From positions 1-55,605 of the forward strand of contig CANGUP010000002.1 in assembly GCA_947457105.1 (NCBI GenBank): 55,605 nt of DNA, in the 5' to 3' direction. A model generated the notes under the pieces. That model searched no databases and had not been told where the DNA came from. It worked only from the letters and a program-made list of their open reading frames with translations. The stretch comes from Flavobacteriaceae bacterium (GTDB lineage Bacteria; Bacteroidota; Bacteroidia; Flavobacteriales; Flavobacteriaceae). Position numbers and translations under genes: made by a program. Positions within the stretch are counted from its first letter, which is position 1. Every line of letters starts with the position of its first letter. This document shows, piece by piece, positions 25,156-34,887 of this stretch.

Positions 25156-27576
25156 TTAATTATTTTTCTTTTCTAATTCGTCCAACTCTTCATCAGTATG
25201 TTCCAAAATATCAAAAGTTGGCTCTTTTAGTTCTTGTTCGTTTGCTAATGTTTTATTCAAAGTTAATACTAATGATGGTAGTAAAACTAAGTTAGATAAC
25301 ATTCCGAAAAACAAGGTTAAAGCTACCAATCCACCAAGAGCAATGGTTCCACCAAAACTTGATAACATGAATACCGAAAACCCAAAGAATAATACGATTG
25401 AGGTATAAAACATACTGATTCCGGCATCGTCAAAGGTCGCAAAAACCGATTTTTTTATCTTCCAATCGTTTCTTGAAAGCTCTAATCGATATTGTGCTAA
25501 GAATCGTAATGTGTCGTCAACTGACATTCCGAAAGCAATTCCGAAAACTAATATCGTCGACGGTTTTAACGGAATCCCTAAAAATCCCATCAAACCTGCG
25601 GTCATTAAAAGTGGTAATAAATTTGGAATAATAGATACTAAAACCATTTTAAACGAACGGAACATTATCGCCACCAATCCAGCTGTGATTAAAAATGCAA
25701 ATAGTAATGATGATAATAAATTGTCTAACAAATATTTAGTTCCTTTTTGGAAAACTAATGATTTTCCAGTGATAATCACTTCATATTTTGGTGATGGAAA
25801 TATTTTGTTGATTTTATTTCTCAATTGCGTTTCAATTGATTTCATCTTTTCACCATTTTCGTCTTTAATAAAGGTGGTGATTCTGGCTACACTTCCATCA
25901 TCAGAAATGTAACTTTTCAACTGATTGTCTTTCGAATTTTTAAGAGAATTTTTGATATAAGGCAACAATGCAAACTCTTCATTTGGTGAAGGCAAAGTGT
26001 AAAAATCTGGATTTCCGTTATAGTAAGCTTGGTTGAAACTTTTGGCAACATTTACTATAGACAATGGTTTAGAAAGTTCAGGAATATCGGTTATGGTTTC
26101 TTCTAAATCTTCCATTCTTCGCAAATTGGTCAACTTCGTTGCACCATTTTTCTTTTTGGTGTCAATCATAATTTCCAAAGGCATTACGCCATCAAATTCT
26201 TTTTCGAAGAATCGAATGTCGTCAAAGAAAGCAGTTTTCTTAGGCATGTCTTCGATAATACTTCCCGAAATTCGTATTTCATAAATTCCGATAATTCCAA
26301 AAACTAGAAGAATTACTGCTGTTACATAGACTCCAACACGATTGTATTTTACTGTGCGAACAATCCAATTCATGAATGAAGTTAAATATTCTCGTTCTAA
26401 ATGTCCAAGATGTCTTGGAATTGGAGCAGGAATGTAACTAAAGAAAATTGGGATTATAATCAAACAAAGTAAATAAATAGCGATGATATTTATTGATGTT
26501 ACTACTCCAAATTCTGATAACAAAGTGTTATTTGTAGCAATAAAAGTAGCAAAACCAAACGCAGTAGTTAAATTGGTCATCAACGTTGCCGTTCCAGTTT
26601 TTGTAATTACACGTTGAAGTGCTTTGGCTTTATTGGCGTGTTTTTGATATTCTTGATGGTATTTATTGATGAAGAAGATACAATTCGGAATTCCAATTAC
26701 AATTACTAAAGTTGGAACTAAAGCAGTTAAAACTGTGATTTCATAACCCATTAATGCAATGATTCCGAACGACCACATTACACCGATAATTACTATTACT
26801 AATGAAATTAAAGTTGCTCTAAATGACCTGAAGAAAAAGAAGAAAATTAAGGAGGTAATCAATAAAGCTGCTCCAATAAATATTCCAATTTCGTCAACGA
26901 TAGTTTTTGCATTTAATGTTCTAATATAAGGCATTCCGGAAGTATGCAATTCAATTCCTGTTTCTTCTTTAAATTTATTTAATTTCGGAATCAGATTATG
27001 TAAAACATATTCTTTTCTAGCAACAGTATTTACAATTTTCTTATCTAAATAAACCGCAGAACGGATGGCACCTGACTTTTTGTTGAACAACAAACCTTCA
27101 TAGAAAGGCATTTTGTTGAACAATTCCGATTTTATTTGTTTTAAATAATTTTCGTCAAGCGTTTTTGATTGATCAACTAAAGGTTTTAGTTCAAATGTTT
27201 GTGATGAGTCGTTTTTGGTAAGTTTTTGAAGATTATCAACTGAGATTACCAATTCAATTTCTTTGTCGGATTTAATTTGATACATTAATTCACTCCATTT
27301 TTTATAAATTTCAGGAGTAAATAATTTTTTATCTTTTGTAGCAATAACTATAAGATTTCCTTCTTCACCAAAGTTTTTTAGAAAGCTATTATAGTCTAGA
27401 TTTACCTTGTCATCAGCAGGAATTAAGTTGGCTTCTGTATGGGTAAATTTCAAATCTTTCCACTGAAAAGACATTAGAATTGTAATCAATACAACTAAGC
27501 ACAAGAGTAAAATTCTATTTCTAAGGATAATTCGGGCAATTAATTCCCAAAAACCTATACCTGATAATTTTTTCAT
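25156..27576 (-). CDS. RND/MMPL-family transporter
   Basis: An 806-residue exporter of the RND superfamily, hydrophobe/lipid (MMPL, sterol-sensing-like) branch. It has two similar halves, each with one N-terminal TM, a large periplasmic loop and a bundle of five TM segments. Features seen: ARIILRNRILLLCLVVLIT (TM1), LVPTLVIVIGIPNCIFFIN in the first bundle and FGIAFGMSVDDTLRFLAQY in the second, the latter with the conserved aspartates. The C-terminus is charged (EEELDELEKKNN-like). I chose the ATG at 27576; a TTG at 27600 lies inside the TACCTTTG promoter box. The cargo is unknown. It is located upstream of asnS, with a short gap. Confidence 0.9.
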   Translation of the reverse strand: MKKLSGIGFWELIARIILRNRILLLCLVVLITILMSFQWKDLKFTHTEANLIPADDKVNLDYNSFLKNFGEEGNLIVIATKDKKLFTPEIYKKWSELMYQIKSDKEIELVISVDNLQKLTKNDSSQTFELKPLVDQSKTLDENYLKQIKSELFNKMPFYEGLLFNKKSGAIRSAVYLDKKIVNTVARKEYVLHNLIPKLNKFKEETGIELHTSGMPYIRTLNAKTIVDEIGIFIGAALLITSLIFFFFFRSFRATLISLVIVIIGVMWSFGIIALMGYEITVLTALVPTLVIVIGIPNCIFFINKYHQEYQKHANKAKALQRVITKTGTATLMTNLTTAFGFATFIATNNTLLSEFGVVTSINIIAIYLLCLIIIPIFFSYIPAPIPRHLGHLEREYLTSFMNWIVRTVKYNRVGVYVTAVILLVFGIIGIYEIRISGSIIEDMPKKTAFFDDIRFFEKEFDGVMPLEIMIDTKKKNGATKLTNLRRMEDLEETITDIPELSKPLSIVNVAKSFNQAYYNGNPDFYTLPSPNEEFALLPYIKNSLKNSKDNQLKSYISDDGSVARITTFIKDENGEKMKSIETQLRNKINKIFPSPKYEVIITGKSLVFQKGTKYLLDNLLSSLLFAFLITAGLVAIMFRSFKMVLVSIIPNLLPLLMTAGLMGFLGIPLKPSTILVFGIAFGMSVDDTLRFLAQYRLELSRNDWKIKKSVFATFDDAGISMFYTSIVLFFGFSVFMLSSFGGTIALGGLVALTLFFGMLSNLVLLPSLVLTLNKTLANEQELKEPTFDILEHTDEELDELEKKNN

Positions 27577-27597
27577 TTGAAGATTTAAAAACGAGTG

Positions 27598-27605
27598 CAA
27601 AGGTA
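27598..27605 (-). promoter_or_regulatory. -7 promoter box of the MMPL/RND transporter gene
   Basis: Minus-strand TACCTTTG matches TAnnTTTG. It overlaps an in-frame TTG, ruling that TTG out as start and supporting the ATG at 27576. Confidence 0.55.
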
Positions 27606-27764
27606 GTGAAAACCGCTTAAAACAATAGAACTTATAGTCATCTTTTAAGTGAAAATAGGTATAAATTTTATAAATTTTAATTTTATATTAATTTTATATC
27701 CATTTTACAATTTATGATTAACTTTTTAGCATATTTGTATCGTTAAAAAAAGCTTTGGACAAGA

Positions 27765-30032
27765 ATGAAAAACTTTAAGAATGCATTATTCTACTTTGGT
27801 GTAACAGGCGGATTTATTGCGCTTATGTTTTGGATAGTTACCAAAGGAAAGTCTTTAGAAATTGGTCGTGATATTATTACTAAAACATCAAATGACACTT
27901 TTTTTGGTCAGTTTGTCAATTCTTTAGTTCATAATTTAAAACATCCTTTAGCTATATTGTTATTGCAAATTATCACTATAATAATTGTAGCTCGTTTCTT
28001 TGGTTGGATTTTCAGAAAAATTGGTCAACCAAGTGTTATTGGTGAAATCATTGCAGGAATTTTTCTTGGACCATCTGTTGTTGGAATGTACATGCCAGAA
28101 TATTCTGCTATGCTTTTCCCTGTTGAATCGTTAGGGAATTTACAGTTTTTAAGTCAAATTGGTTTGATTCTTTTCATGTTTGTGATAGGAATGGAACTTG
28201 ATTTGAAAGTCTTAAAAAACAAAGCCAACGAAGCTGTGGTTATAAGTCATGCAAGTATTGTGTTTCCTTTTGCTTTAGGAATTGGATTATCTTATTTTAT
28301 TTATTACAAATTTGCACCGCAAGGTGTTGAGTTTTTATCGTTTAGTTTGTTCATGGGAATTGCGATGAGTATCACTGCTTTCCCAGTTTTAGCAAGAATT
28401 GTTCAAGAAAGAGGAATTCATAAAACCAAACTAGGAACTATTGTAATTACATGTGCTGCAGCCGATGATATTACTGCTTGGTGTTTGTTAGCCGCTGTTA
28501 TTGCAATTGTAAAAGCTGGAACTTTTATGAGTTCGCTTTACATCATTCTTTTAGCAACAGTTTATGTTTTAGTGATGCTTTTTGTTGTAAAACCTTTTTT
28601 TAAAAAAATTGGAGATTTATATGCGAAAAGAGATAATTTGAGCAAACCCGTTGTAGCCATTTTTCTTTTAACCTTAATAATTTCCTCTTACTTGACTGAA
28701 ATTATCGGAATTCATGCGCTTTTTGGTGCTTTTATGACAGGCGCAATTATGCCAGACATTATCAATATTAGGAAAATTTTTATTGATAAAGTAGAAGACG
28801 TTGCCTTGATTTTATTGCTTCCATTATTCTTTGTCTTTACAGGTTTGCGAACACAGATTGGCTTAATCAATGATCCTTATTTATGGAAAGTTACCGGATT
28901 AATAATCCTTGTGGCAGTTGTTGGAAAGTTTGTTGGAAGTGCTTTAGCTGCAAGGTTTGTTGGGCAAAATTGGCGTGATAGTTTGACGATTGGCGCGTTA
29001 ATGAATACACGCGGATTGATGGAACTAGTTGTTCTTAATATTGGTTATGATTTAGGAGTTCTTTCTGCGGAAGTTTTTACTATGATGGTAATCATGGCAT
29101 TGTTTACCACTTTCATGACAGGTCCGGCGATTGATATTATTAATTATTTTTTCAAAAGAAGAGAGGTTATTATCCCTAAAGAAATTAGCAATAGAAGTTT
29201 CAAGATTTTAATTTCATTTGGAAATAATGAAAAAGGAAAATCACTGCTTCGTTTGGCAAATAGTTTAATTAAAAAACAAAAAGAAAATTCTAATGTAACT
29301 GCTTTGCATTTGTCTTTGAGTGATGAAGTTCATTCCTATAATCTTGAGGAGTATGAAAAAGAAACTTTTGAACCTATTCTTGATGAGTCAAAAGTTTTAA
29401 ACCAAGAATTGACAACAATTTTTAAATCAACGATTGACATAGAAACTGATATTGCAGATATTGCTGTTCGTGGCGAATATGATTTGGTTTTAGTAGGTTT
29501 AGGGAAGTCTATTTTTGAAGGTTCTTTTCTTGGGAAAGTACTCGGATTTACAACCCGAATCATCAATCCAGATCGTTTGTTAGATAAGTTTACAGGAAAA
29601 GAAGGTTTGTTTGAAAATTCTCCTTTTGATGATAGAACTCGTTTAGTAATTTCAAAAACTAAAAAACCACTAGGGATTTTAATTGATAAAGATTTAATAA
29701 AAGTAGATGAGATTTTTGTGCCTATATTTGGTACAGAAGACACCTTTTTGATTGAATATGCTCAAAAATTAGTTTACAATAATGATTCTAAAGTTACAAT
29801 TTTGGACATTAACAATCAGGTAAAAAACAATTTTGTAATTGAAAATGCTATAACTGCTCTAGAAAAATCCTATCCTGAAAAAACTGCAACGATTGATGAA
29901 AGTCAAATGAAAGCAGGGTTTTTATTAAAACAAGATTTAATGATTATTTCCTTAGAAAGTTGGAAAAATCTTGTTGATTCTCAAAGTGTTTGGTTGAGTA
30001 ATATTCCTTCGGTTTTAATTATTAAACCATAA
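27765..30032 (+). CDS. CPA2-family cation:proton antiporter with C-terminal cytoplasmic domain
   Basis: Monovalent cation/proton antiporter of the KefB/NapA type. A first TM and periplasmic lead (about residues 1-60) precede a Na_H_Exchanger domain of roughly 380 residues: IGQPSVIGEIIAGIFLGPSV, FMFVIGMELDLK, the unwound-helix motif TCAAADDITAWCLLA containing the ion-binding Asp pair, and MNTRGLMELVVLNIGYDLGV. From about residue 470 a soluble domain (FKILISFGNNEKGKSLLRLA) looks like a tandem USP-like sensor, not a canonical TrkA-N domain. At 755 residues it is typical for Bacteroidota versions. The ion (Na+ or K+) is not determinable. Confidence 0.93.
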   Translation: MKNFKNALFYFGVTGGFIALMFWIVTKGKSLEIGRDIITKTSNDTFFGQFVNSLVHNLKHPLAILLLQIITIIIVARFFGWIFRKIGQPSVIGEIIAGIFLGPSVVGMYMPEYSAMLFPVESLGNLQFLSQIGLILFMFVIGMELDLKVLKNKANEAVVISHASIVFPFALGIGLSYFIYYKFAPQGVEFLSFSLFMGIAMSITAFPVLARIVQERGIHKTKLGTIVITCAAADDITAWCLLAAVIAIVKAGTFMSSLYIILLATVYVLVMLFVVKPFFKKIGDLYAKRDNLSKPVVAIFLLTLIISSYLTEIIGIHALFGAFMTGAIMPDIINIRKIFIDKVEDVALILLLPLFFVFTGLRTQIGLINDPYLWKVTGLIILVAVVGKFVGSALAARFVGQNWRDSLTIGALMNTRGLMELVVLNIGYDLGVLSAEVFTMMVIMALFTTFMTGPAIDIINYFFKRREVIIPKEISNRSFKILISFGNNEKGKSLLRLANSLIKKQKENSNVTALHLSLSDEVHSYNLEEYEKETFEPILDESKVLNQELTTIFKSTIDIETDIADIAVRGEYDLVLVGLGKSIFEGSFLGKVLGFTTRIINPDRLLDKFTGKEGLFENSPFDDRTRLVISKTKKPLGILIDKDLIKVDEIFVPIFGTEDTFLIEYAQKLVYNNDSKVTILDINNQVKNNFVIENAITALEKSYPEKTATIDESQMKAGFLLKQDLMIISLESWKNLVDSQSVWLSNIPSVLIIKP

Positions 30033-30034
30033 TC

Positions 30035-32515
30035 TTAAAACCCTAAATCCAAAACATAACTCAATTTTAAAGCGAAATTATCTTCAAATTTTGGTAAAGC
30101 ATTTGGTCCATATCTCATAAAAAAGGTCAATCCAAATCCTTTGAAAATTTGGTTAACTTCAACACCACTTTCAAAAAAACCTCGCTCCAACGTTTTGTAT
30201 TGTAGTCCGATGTGTTGTTCAGGTTTGTCCATTTCACCCCAGGCCATTCGTGTTACAACAGAAATAAGAGGTTTTATTTTATAAGCTAATTTCACTTTGT
30301 TGAAAGTGTGTTTTACGTGAAAACTCACATAACTACTTGAGAAAAACTCATTGAAAAACATGGTTTCAAAACTGTTTTTTCCGGCGAATGTGATTCTTTT
30401 AAACAATGTTTCACGATTTAAATTATTCGGAGCAATACTATATAAATGTGTTAATGGTACATTTCCAAAAGCAAATCCGCTTTGAAAAATTAAGGATGTG
30501 TTTTGCCCAGATAGAAAAGGAATTTCATGAGTAATACGCAAATCTATTTTTGAAAAGTCAAAATCGCTGTCGAGAATGTTTTCAAATGATTTTGTAAACT
30601 GAAATGAGAATTTTGGAAAACGTTTATCAATCTCTAATCTACCTGTCGAAGTTTGCATATAATTGCTAAATGGATTCCATTGTATAGCAAACTGAGCTGT
30701 TGTGAAGTTAAAATTGGTATACGATTTATTATCAACATTGTAGGTGTAATCAAAAAGTGGTTGAATTTCTGTTCGTGCAATTCCAAAGTAAATATCGGTT
30801 TTCGGCACATACTTACTTTCTATAAAAGAAGAATAAGTCTTGTTATTGTAAAAAGTAGAAATGTTTATTGGTCTCGGATCATAAATTCTAAATCGACGTG
30901 ATTGAGTAGCAAACTGAATTTGACCAATTTCATTTAAATCATCAACATAAGAAGCGCTTATCCATGAATTGGTTTCTTTGTGTAATAAATAGGATGGAGT
31001 TATGCCATATTTGAATTTATCATCTTTAAATCCATAGGCAACGTAGCCACTGATTTTGTATTTGTCTGATAGTTTATTGTTTGTTACGCCACCAATTCCA
31101 AGTCTAAAACCTTCATAATTGTTGAATTTTATCAATGATTTTAAGTCAATATCTACAAAACTTACTGGAACATAACCATTGATTATTTTTTTACCTAAAA
31201 AGATTTTTTGTTCAATGTTTTCAGCTAAAGACAAACTATCTAGATTGGTATAAGTACGCAATCTTCTTCTGTCTAAAGTATCTTTTTTTAAAGACTCCCA
31301 ATAAGAATCGGGCTTAGACATACTGGCTTCTGGAACATCAATTTTGATGCTTGGTTTTTTGAAGGAAACGACATCATTTATTTTTACATCGTATGGCGTT
31401 GATTCTAGTTTGAGATACATTTGGTCGGAAGCGTCTTTTTGCAAACCTTCTATACTAGAATTGAATTTTATGGTCCCACCAAATATTTTTAAATCTTCAC
31501 TATTGTTTCCTTTTACAACGATAAATTTCCTTTTTTCTGGAAACCAAACTTTATGATCTTTAAGATAATTAAAGGTGTAAGTAGCATTGATATTTATAAT
31601 TCCGTAAATTCTGTAAAATGCTTTTGCAATGGCGAAATTTTCAGCATCTACAAATAGTAATCCTCTTAATTTGTTGGAATTTAATTTTTTAGGCTGAAAA
31701 TAAATTCTGTAAACCGTTCTATCTTGAATTTTTATAGTATCAATAATTTTGAAAACAAACAATTTTCTTCCATAACTAGAAATTGGATTTCGAATAGGAA
31801 TTTCAAGAATATCCAAGCTATTTTCGTAAAGAGAATAGGAAACAAGATTTAATCCTAAATATTCATAAAGAGGTTTTTTGAATCCAGCCATTCTTGAAGC
31901 TATCAAGGTTTCTTTGGTGCCAGAATTGTTGTGTTGTAATAAATTTACTTTCTCAGTTTGATAAATATGTTGGTTTTCAACAAGTTTTTTAAATTTATAA
32001 TTGGTAGAATCAAATTGCATTTTCTTTCTTCCAAAAAGCGATTTTTTGTAAAGTGTGTCAATTTTACTGGAAATAGAATCTGGATTGGCAGTTACCAATA
32101 AGTGTTCGTAATTTTTATATTCAAAAGTATTTAAACCTTTTTCTGGTTGATTGCTTTTCTTGTTTTCAATTACTTTTTTGATGATAAGATTTACTTGATT
32201 TTCCGAAAAAATTTCTTTCTCTTTCATGGTAGTATTATTTACCATTTTTATCATTAGAAATTTGGCACCAACGGTTAAATGATAATTTTTATCATAATAT
32301 CCTTTGTATGTAACAACTATGGGTTTCTTATCATCGGTTATAGTAATAGTAAATTTACCTTCCCAATTGGATGAAATAGTTTTGTTATTGTGAGTGATTT
32401 TTGCAAAAGCAATTGGTACAGTAGTATCATAATCAATTACTTGACCTTGCATTATTTTTTGCGAAATAGCATAATTGCAAAACAGAATAAATAGAAAAAT
32501 CCAAAATTTTCTCAT
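30035..32515 (-). CDS. DUF5686 family outer-membrane protein with carboxypeptidase-regulatory-like domain
   Basis: After the signal peptide MRKFWIFLFILFCNYAISQ (the ATG at 32515) comes a CarboxypepD_reg-like beta-sandwich (GQVIDYDTTVPIAFAKITHN, about residues 24-100). A long middle region and a C-terminal beta-barrel region of many amphipathic strands follow, ending LKLSYVLDLGF. This layout is that of DUF5686 proteins of Bacteroidota, which are thought to sit in the outer membrane; their function is unknown. Length 826. An upstream ATG at 32608 would add 31 residues in front of the signal peptide and is rejected. A TACATTTG box (minus strand, 32561-32554) precedes the chosen start. The gene converges on the antiporter with a 2-bp gap. 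Confidence 0.88.
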   Translation of the reverse strand: MRKFWIFLFILFCNYAISQKIMQGQVIDYDTTVPIAFAKITHNNKTISSNWEGKFTITITDDKKPIVVTYKGYYDKNYHLTVGAKFLMIKMVNNTTMKEKEIFSENQVNLIIKKVIENKKSNQPEKGLNTFEYKNYEHLLVTANPDSISSKIDTLYKKSLFGRKKMQFDSTNYKFKKLVENQHIYQTEKVNLLQHNNSGTKETLIASRMAGFKKPLYEYLGLNLVSYSLYENSLDILEIPIRNPISSYGRKLFVFKIIDTIKIQDRTVYRIYFQPKKLNSNKLRGLLFVDAENFAIAKAFYRIYGIININATYTFNYLKDHKVWFPEKRKFIVVKGNNSEDLKIFGGTIKFNSSIEGLQKDASDQMYLKLESTPYDVKINDVVSFKKPSIKIDVPEASMSKPDSYWESLKKDTLDRRRLRTYTNLDSLSLAENIEQKIFLGKKIINGYVPVSFVDIDLKSLIKFNNYEGFRLGIGGVTNNKLSDKYKISGYVAYGFKDDKFKYGITPSYLLHKETNSWISASYVDDLNEIGQIQFATQSRRFRIYDPRPINISTFYNNKTYSSFIESKYVPKTDIYFGIARTEIQPLFDYTYNVDNKSYTNFNFTTAQFAIQWNPFSNYMQTSTGRLEIDKRFPKFSFQFTKSFENILDSDFDFSKIDLRITHEIPFLSGQNTSLIFQSGFAFGNVPLTHLYSIAPNNLNRETLFKRITFAGKNSFETMFFNEFFSSSYVSFHVKHTFNKVKLAYKIKPLISVVTRMAWGEMDKPEQHIGLQYKTLERGFFESGVEVNQIFKGFGLTFFMRYGPNALPKFEDNFALKLSYVLDLGF

Positions 32516-32553
32516 TAAGATGATTTTGTTTAAATCGTGTAAAAGAATTATGA

Positions 32554-32561
32554 CAAATGTA
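32554..32561 (-). promoter_or_regulatory. -7 promoter box of the DUF5686 gene
   Basis: Minus-strand TACATTTG matches TAnnTTTG, 38 bp before the ATG at 32515, and lies directly after the frr terminator. Confidence 0.5.
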
Positions 32562-32566
32562 GGAAT

Positions 32567-32596
32567 AAAAAAATCCGCTCGAACTATCGAACGGAT
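32567..32596 (-). terminator. Terminator after frr
   Basis: On the minus strand ATCCGTTCGA, a 4-nt loop and TCGAGCGGAT (one G-U pair) are followed by a run of seven T. It ends the pyrH-frr transcript before the DUF5686 promoter. Confidence 0.85.
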
Positions 32597-32618
32597 ATTA
32601 ATATACATTTAACGAAAA

Positions 32619-33179
32619 TTATACTTTCATTATTTCAGCTTCTTTTTGAACTAAATGCTCTTCTACTTTTTTAATAAAACTATCCGTTAGTTTTTGGATA
32701 GTTTCTTCCGCTACTTTACAAACATCTTCAGAAACACCTTCTTTTTCTTGTTTTTTGATATCCGTATTAGCATCTTTTCTGTGGTTACGAATACCAATTT
32801 TTGCTTCTTCAGCTTCGGCTTTAGCTTGCTTTACTAAATCACGACGACGCTCTTCAGTAAGTGGCGGAACGCTGATGATGATTAAATCTCCATTATTCAT
32901 TGGGTTAAAACCTAAGTTAGCAATCATAATTGCTTTTTCAATAGGGTTTAACATGCTTTTTTCGTAAGGTTGAATAGTAATAGTTCTTGCATCTGGAACA
33001 TTCACATTTGCAATTTGTGAAAGAGGTGTTTGCGAACCATAATAGTCAACAAAAACGCTACCCAACATTTGTGGCGAAGCTTTTCCAGCTCTAATATTTA
33101 AAAAAGATTTTTCTAAGTGTGCCACAGAACCATTCATTGCTTCTTTAGCTTCATCAATTATAAAGTCAATTTCTTCCAT
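32619..33179 (-). CDS. frr: Ribosome recycling factor
   Basis: Releases ribosomes from mRNA after termination together with EF-G. At 186 residues it has the normal length. It shows the RRF two-domain layout: a long three-helix bundle (LEKSFLNIRAGKASPQMLGS near the N-terminus) and the hinge domain with VPDARTITIQPYEKSMLNPI, then RRDLVKQAKAEAEEAKIGIR and NHRKDANTDIKKQEKEG, and a final helix. It follows pyrH by 33 bp on the same strand, as in most bacteria, and a strong terminator lies downstream. Confidence 0.98.
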   Translation of the reverse strand: MEEIDFIIDEAKEAMNGSVAHLEKSFLNIRAGKASPQMLGSVFVDYYGSQTPLSQIANVNVPDARTITIQPYEKSMLNPIEKAIMIANLGFNPMNNGDLIIISVPPLTEERRRDLVKQAKAEAEEAKIGIRNHRKDANTDIKKQEKEGVSEDVCKVAEETIQKLTDSFIKKVEEHLVQKEAEIMKV

Positions 33180-33212
33180 TGTATTTCAGATTTTATTCTA
33201 AAAGTTTTCTAA

Positions 33213-33920
33213 TTATATATTTACTACTGTTCCAACATTTTCGCCTTCGCAGATTTTTAGTAAGTTTCCTTTTTTGTTCATATCAAATACCACGATTGGT
33301 AATTTGTTTTCTTGACTTAAAGTAAAGGCAGTTGTATCCATTACGTTCAATCCTTTTTTAAGTACATCTTCAAATGAAATATAATCAAATTTCACAGCAG
33401 ATTTATCTTTTTCTGGATCGGCAGTATAAACACCATCAACTCTTGTTCCTTTCAATATTACATCTGCATGAACTTCAACACCACGTAAAACTGCGGCTGT
33501 ATCAGTTGTGAAATATGGATTTCCTGTTCCTGCACCAAAAATAACTATTCTTCCTTTTTCTAGGTGACGAACAGCTCTTCTCTTAATGTAGGGTTCAGCA
33601 ATAGCTTCAATTTTTAAAGCAGTTTGTAAACGTGTCAACATTCCTTTGTCTTCTAGTGCTCCTTGCAATGCCATTCCGTTGATAACGGTTGCTAACATTC
33701 CCATGTAATCACCTTGTACTCTGTCCATTCCGTTACTTGCTCCGGCTACACCTCTAAAGATATTTCCACCTCCAATAACTATTGCAATTTCTACACCTTT
33801 GTCGTGAATTTGCTTAATTTCATTAGCATATTCGGCTAAAATTTTTGGGTCGATTCCATATTGTCTTTCACCCATTAATGCCTCACCACTCAGTTTTAGA
33901 AGTATTCTTTTGTATTTCAT
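33213..33920 (-). CDS. pyrH: UMP kinase
   Basis: Phosphorylates UMP to UDP in pyrimidine nucleotide synthesis. It belongs to the amino-acid-kinase fold, shown by [12 protein letters not shown] (residues 6-17), [55 protein letters not shown] and the C-terminal [20 protein letters not shown]. Length 235 is typical. It heads the pyrH-frr unit, with a TATATTTG box at 33980-33973. Between promoter and ATG lies a 25-nt hairpin element that ends exactly at the start codon and is nearly identical to those before tyrS and the gene at 46180-46515. Confidence 0.98.
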   Translation of the reverse strand: MKYKRILLKLSGEALMGERQYGIDPKILAEYANEIKQIHDKGVEIAIVIGGGNIFRGVAGASNGMDRVQGDYMGMLATVINGMALQGALEDKGMLTRLQTALKIEAIAEPYIKRRAVRHLEKGRIVIFGAGTGNPYFTTDTAAVLRGVEVHADVILKGTRVDGVYTADPEKDKSAVKFDYISFEDVLKKGLNVMDTTAFTLSQENKLPIVVFDMNKKGNLLKICEGENVGTVVNI

Positions 33921-33945
33921 TTTATTCTGAATTTATTTCAGAATC
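33921..33945 (-). promoter_or_regulatory. 25-nt start-codon-abutting hairpin element before pyrH
   Basis: Minus strand GATTCTGAAATAAATTCAGA then ATAAA, then the ATG. The arms ATTCTGAA and TTCAGAAT pair perfectly over 8 bp around an ATAAA loop, so the hairpin ends 3 nt before the start codon. Confidence 0.75.
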
Positions 33946-33972
33946 TCAACAATAAGATTCAGTTTTCTAGTG

Positions 33973-33980
33973 CAAATATA
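33973..33980 (-). promoter_or_regulatory. -7 promoter box of pyrH
   Basis: Minus-strand TATATTTG, a full TAnnTTTG match, 52 bp before the pyrH ATG. The start-codon hairpin element would be inside the transcript. Confidence 0.5.
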
Positions 33981-34009
33981 GTTATTATATGATTTTATGA
34001 AATAGCAAA

Positions 34010-34795
34010 TTAAAAATTATCCTTCATTTGTTCAAATGATTTTTTTGCAGCTTGATACCCAATTTCAAAAATACTATCCATTTTAGTTTTATTGGTTTCG
34101 AATGTACTAAAATTCACTAATTCTTCAGGTTCTATAACCCAATCACAATGATTAAATTTCTGAAAATTAGAATTAGCAGAAAGTAAATCAAACGCTCTTG
34201 TAGTAACTGCTTTGATAGAATTCAAATCTTTAGCTTCAATTTTCTGAATCGGACTAACATAAACACCAATAATATTGTCGCATCTTCCTTGCAAAACATC
34301 AGTTGGAAAATGATTTAAAATACCACCATCACTATATAAATTCCCGTTAACTTCATAAGGAGAAAGTACACCCGGAACCGCAGAAGAGGCAAGAACAGCA
34401 TCAACAATTCGAGAACTATTATTAAAAATTTTCAGTTTTCCTTTTACCATATCGGTAGCAGTTACATGCATTGGAATTGGCAAATCACTCATTTTTGCGT
34501 CTTCAAAAATATCTTCAAAATATTTTCTGAATGATTCAGAATCTATTATTCCAGCTTTTTTGATGGTAAAATGTTTCCAATGGAAAAAGTAAATTGATTT
34601 AAAAAAAGACAAAATTTCTTCTGGAGTTTTACCCCAAGAATACAATGAACCAACTACGGCTCCGGCACTTGAACCTGCAATTTGTGTTGGTTTGATGTTC
34701 TGTTCTTCAAGGAATTTTAAAACACCAGCATGAGCAATTCCTTTAGAACCGCCGCCGGACAGAGCCAAACCTATTGATTTTGATTGTAAATCCAT
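34010..34795 (-). CDS. Patatin-like phospholipase family protein
   Basis: A cytoplasmic patatin-type lipid acyl hydrolase of 261 residues, close to the RssA/YlbK-type short bacterial members. The oxyanion-hole motif LSGGGSKGIAHAG (residues 12-24) is followed by the nucleophile motif GSSAGAVVG with catalytic Ser43. The dyad aspartate is in YSDGGILNHFP. There is no signal peptide or barrel domain, so it is not a secreted type V form. The gene is upstream of pyrH on the same strand but separated by pyrH's own promoter box. Its start is divergent from the thioredoxin-like gene, 92 bp away. Confidence 0.93.
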   Translation of the reverse strand: MDLQSKSIGLALSGGGSKGIAHAGVLKFLEEQNIKPTQIAGSSAGAVVGSLYSWGKTPEEILSFFKSIYFFHWKHFTIKKAGIIDSESFRKYFEDIFEDAKMSDLPIPMHVTATDMVKGKLKIFNNSSRIVDAVLASSAVPGVLSPYEVNGNLYSDGGILNHFPTDVLQGRCDNIIGVYVSPIQKIEAKDLNSIKAVTTRAFDLLSANSNFQKFNHCDWVIEPEELVNFSTFETNKTKMDSIFEIGYQAAKKSFEQMKDNF

Positions 34796-34860
34796 TGCTG
34801 TTTTTTTTTAGATAACGCCTCAGTGTAATTATTGTTACATTTCATTTGTAAAAATAAAAC

Positions 34861-34868
34861 TAATTTTG
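34861..34868 (+). promoter_or_regulatory. -7 promoter box of the thioredoxin-like gene
   Basis: TAATTTTG matches TAnnTTTG and lies 19 bp before the ATG at 34888. Confidence 0.5.
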
Positions 34869-34887
34869 CATAATAAATTTAACAAAG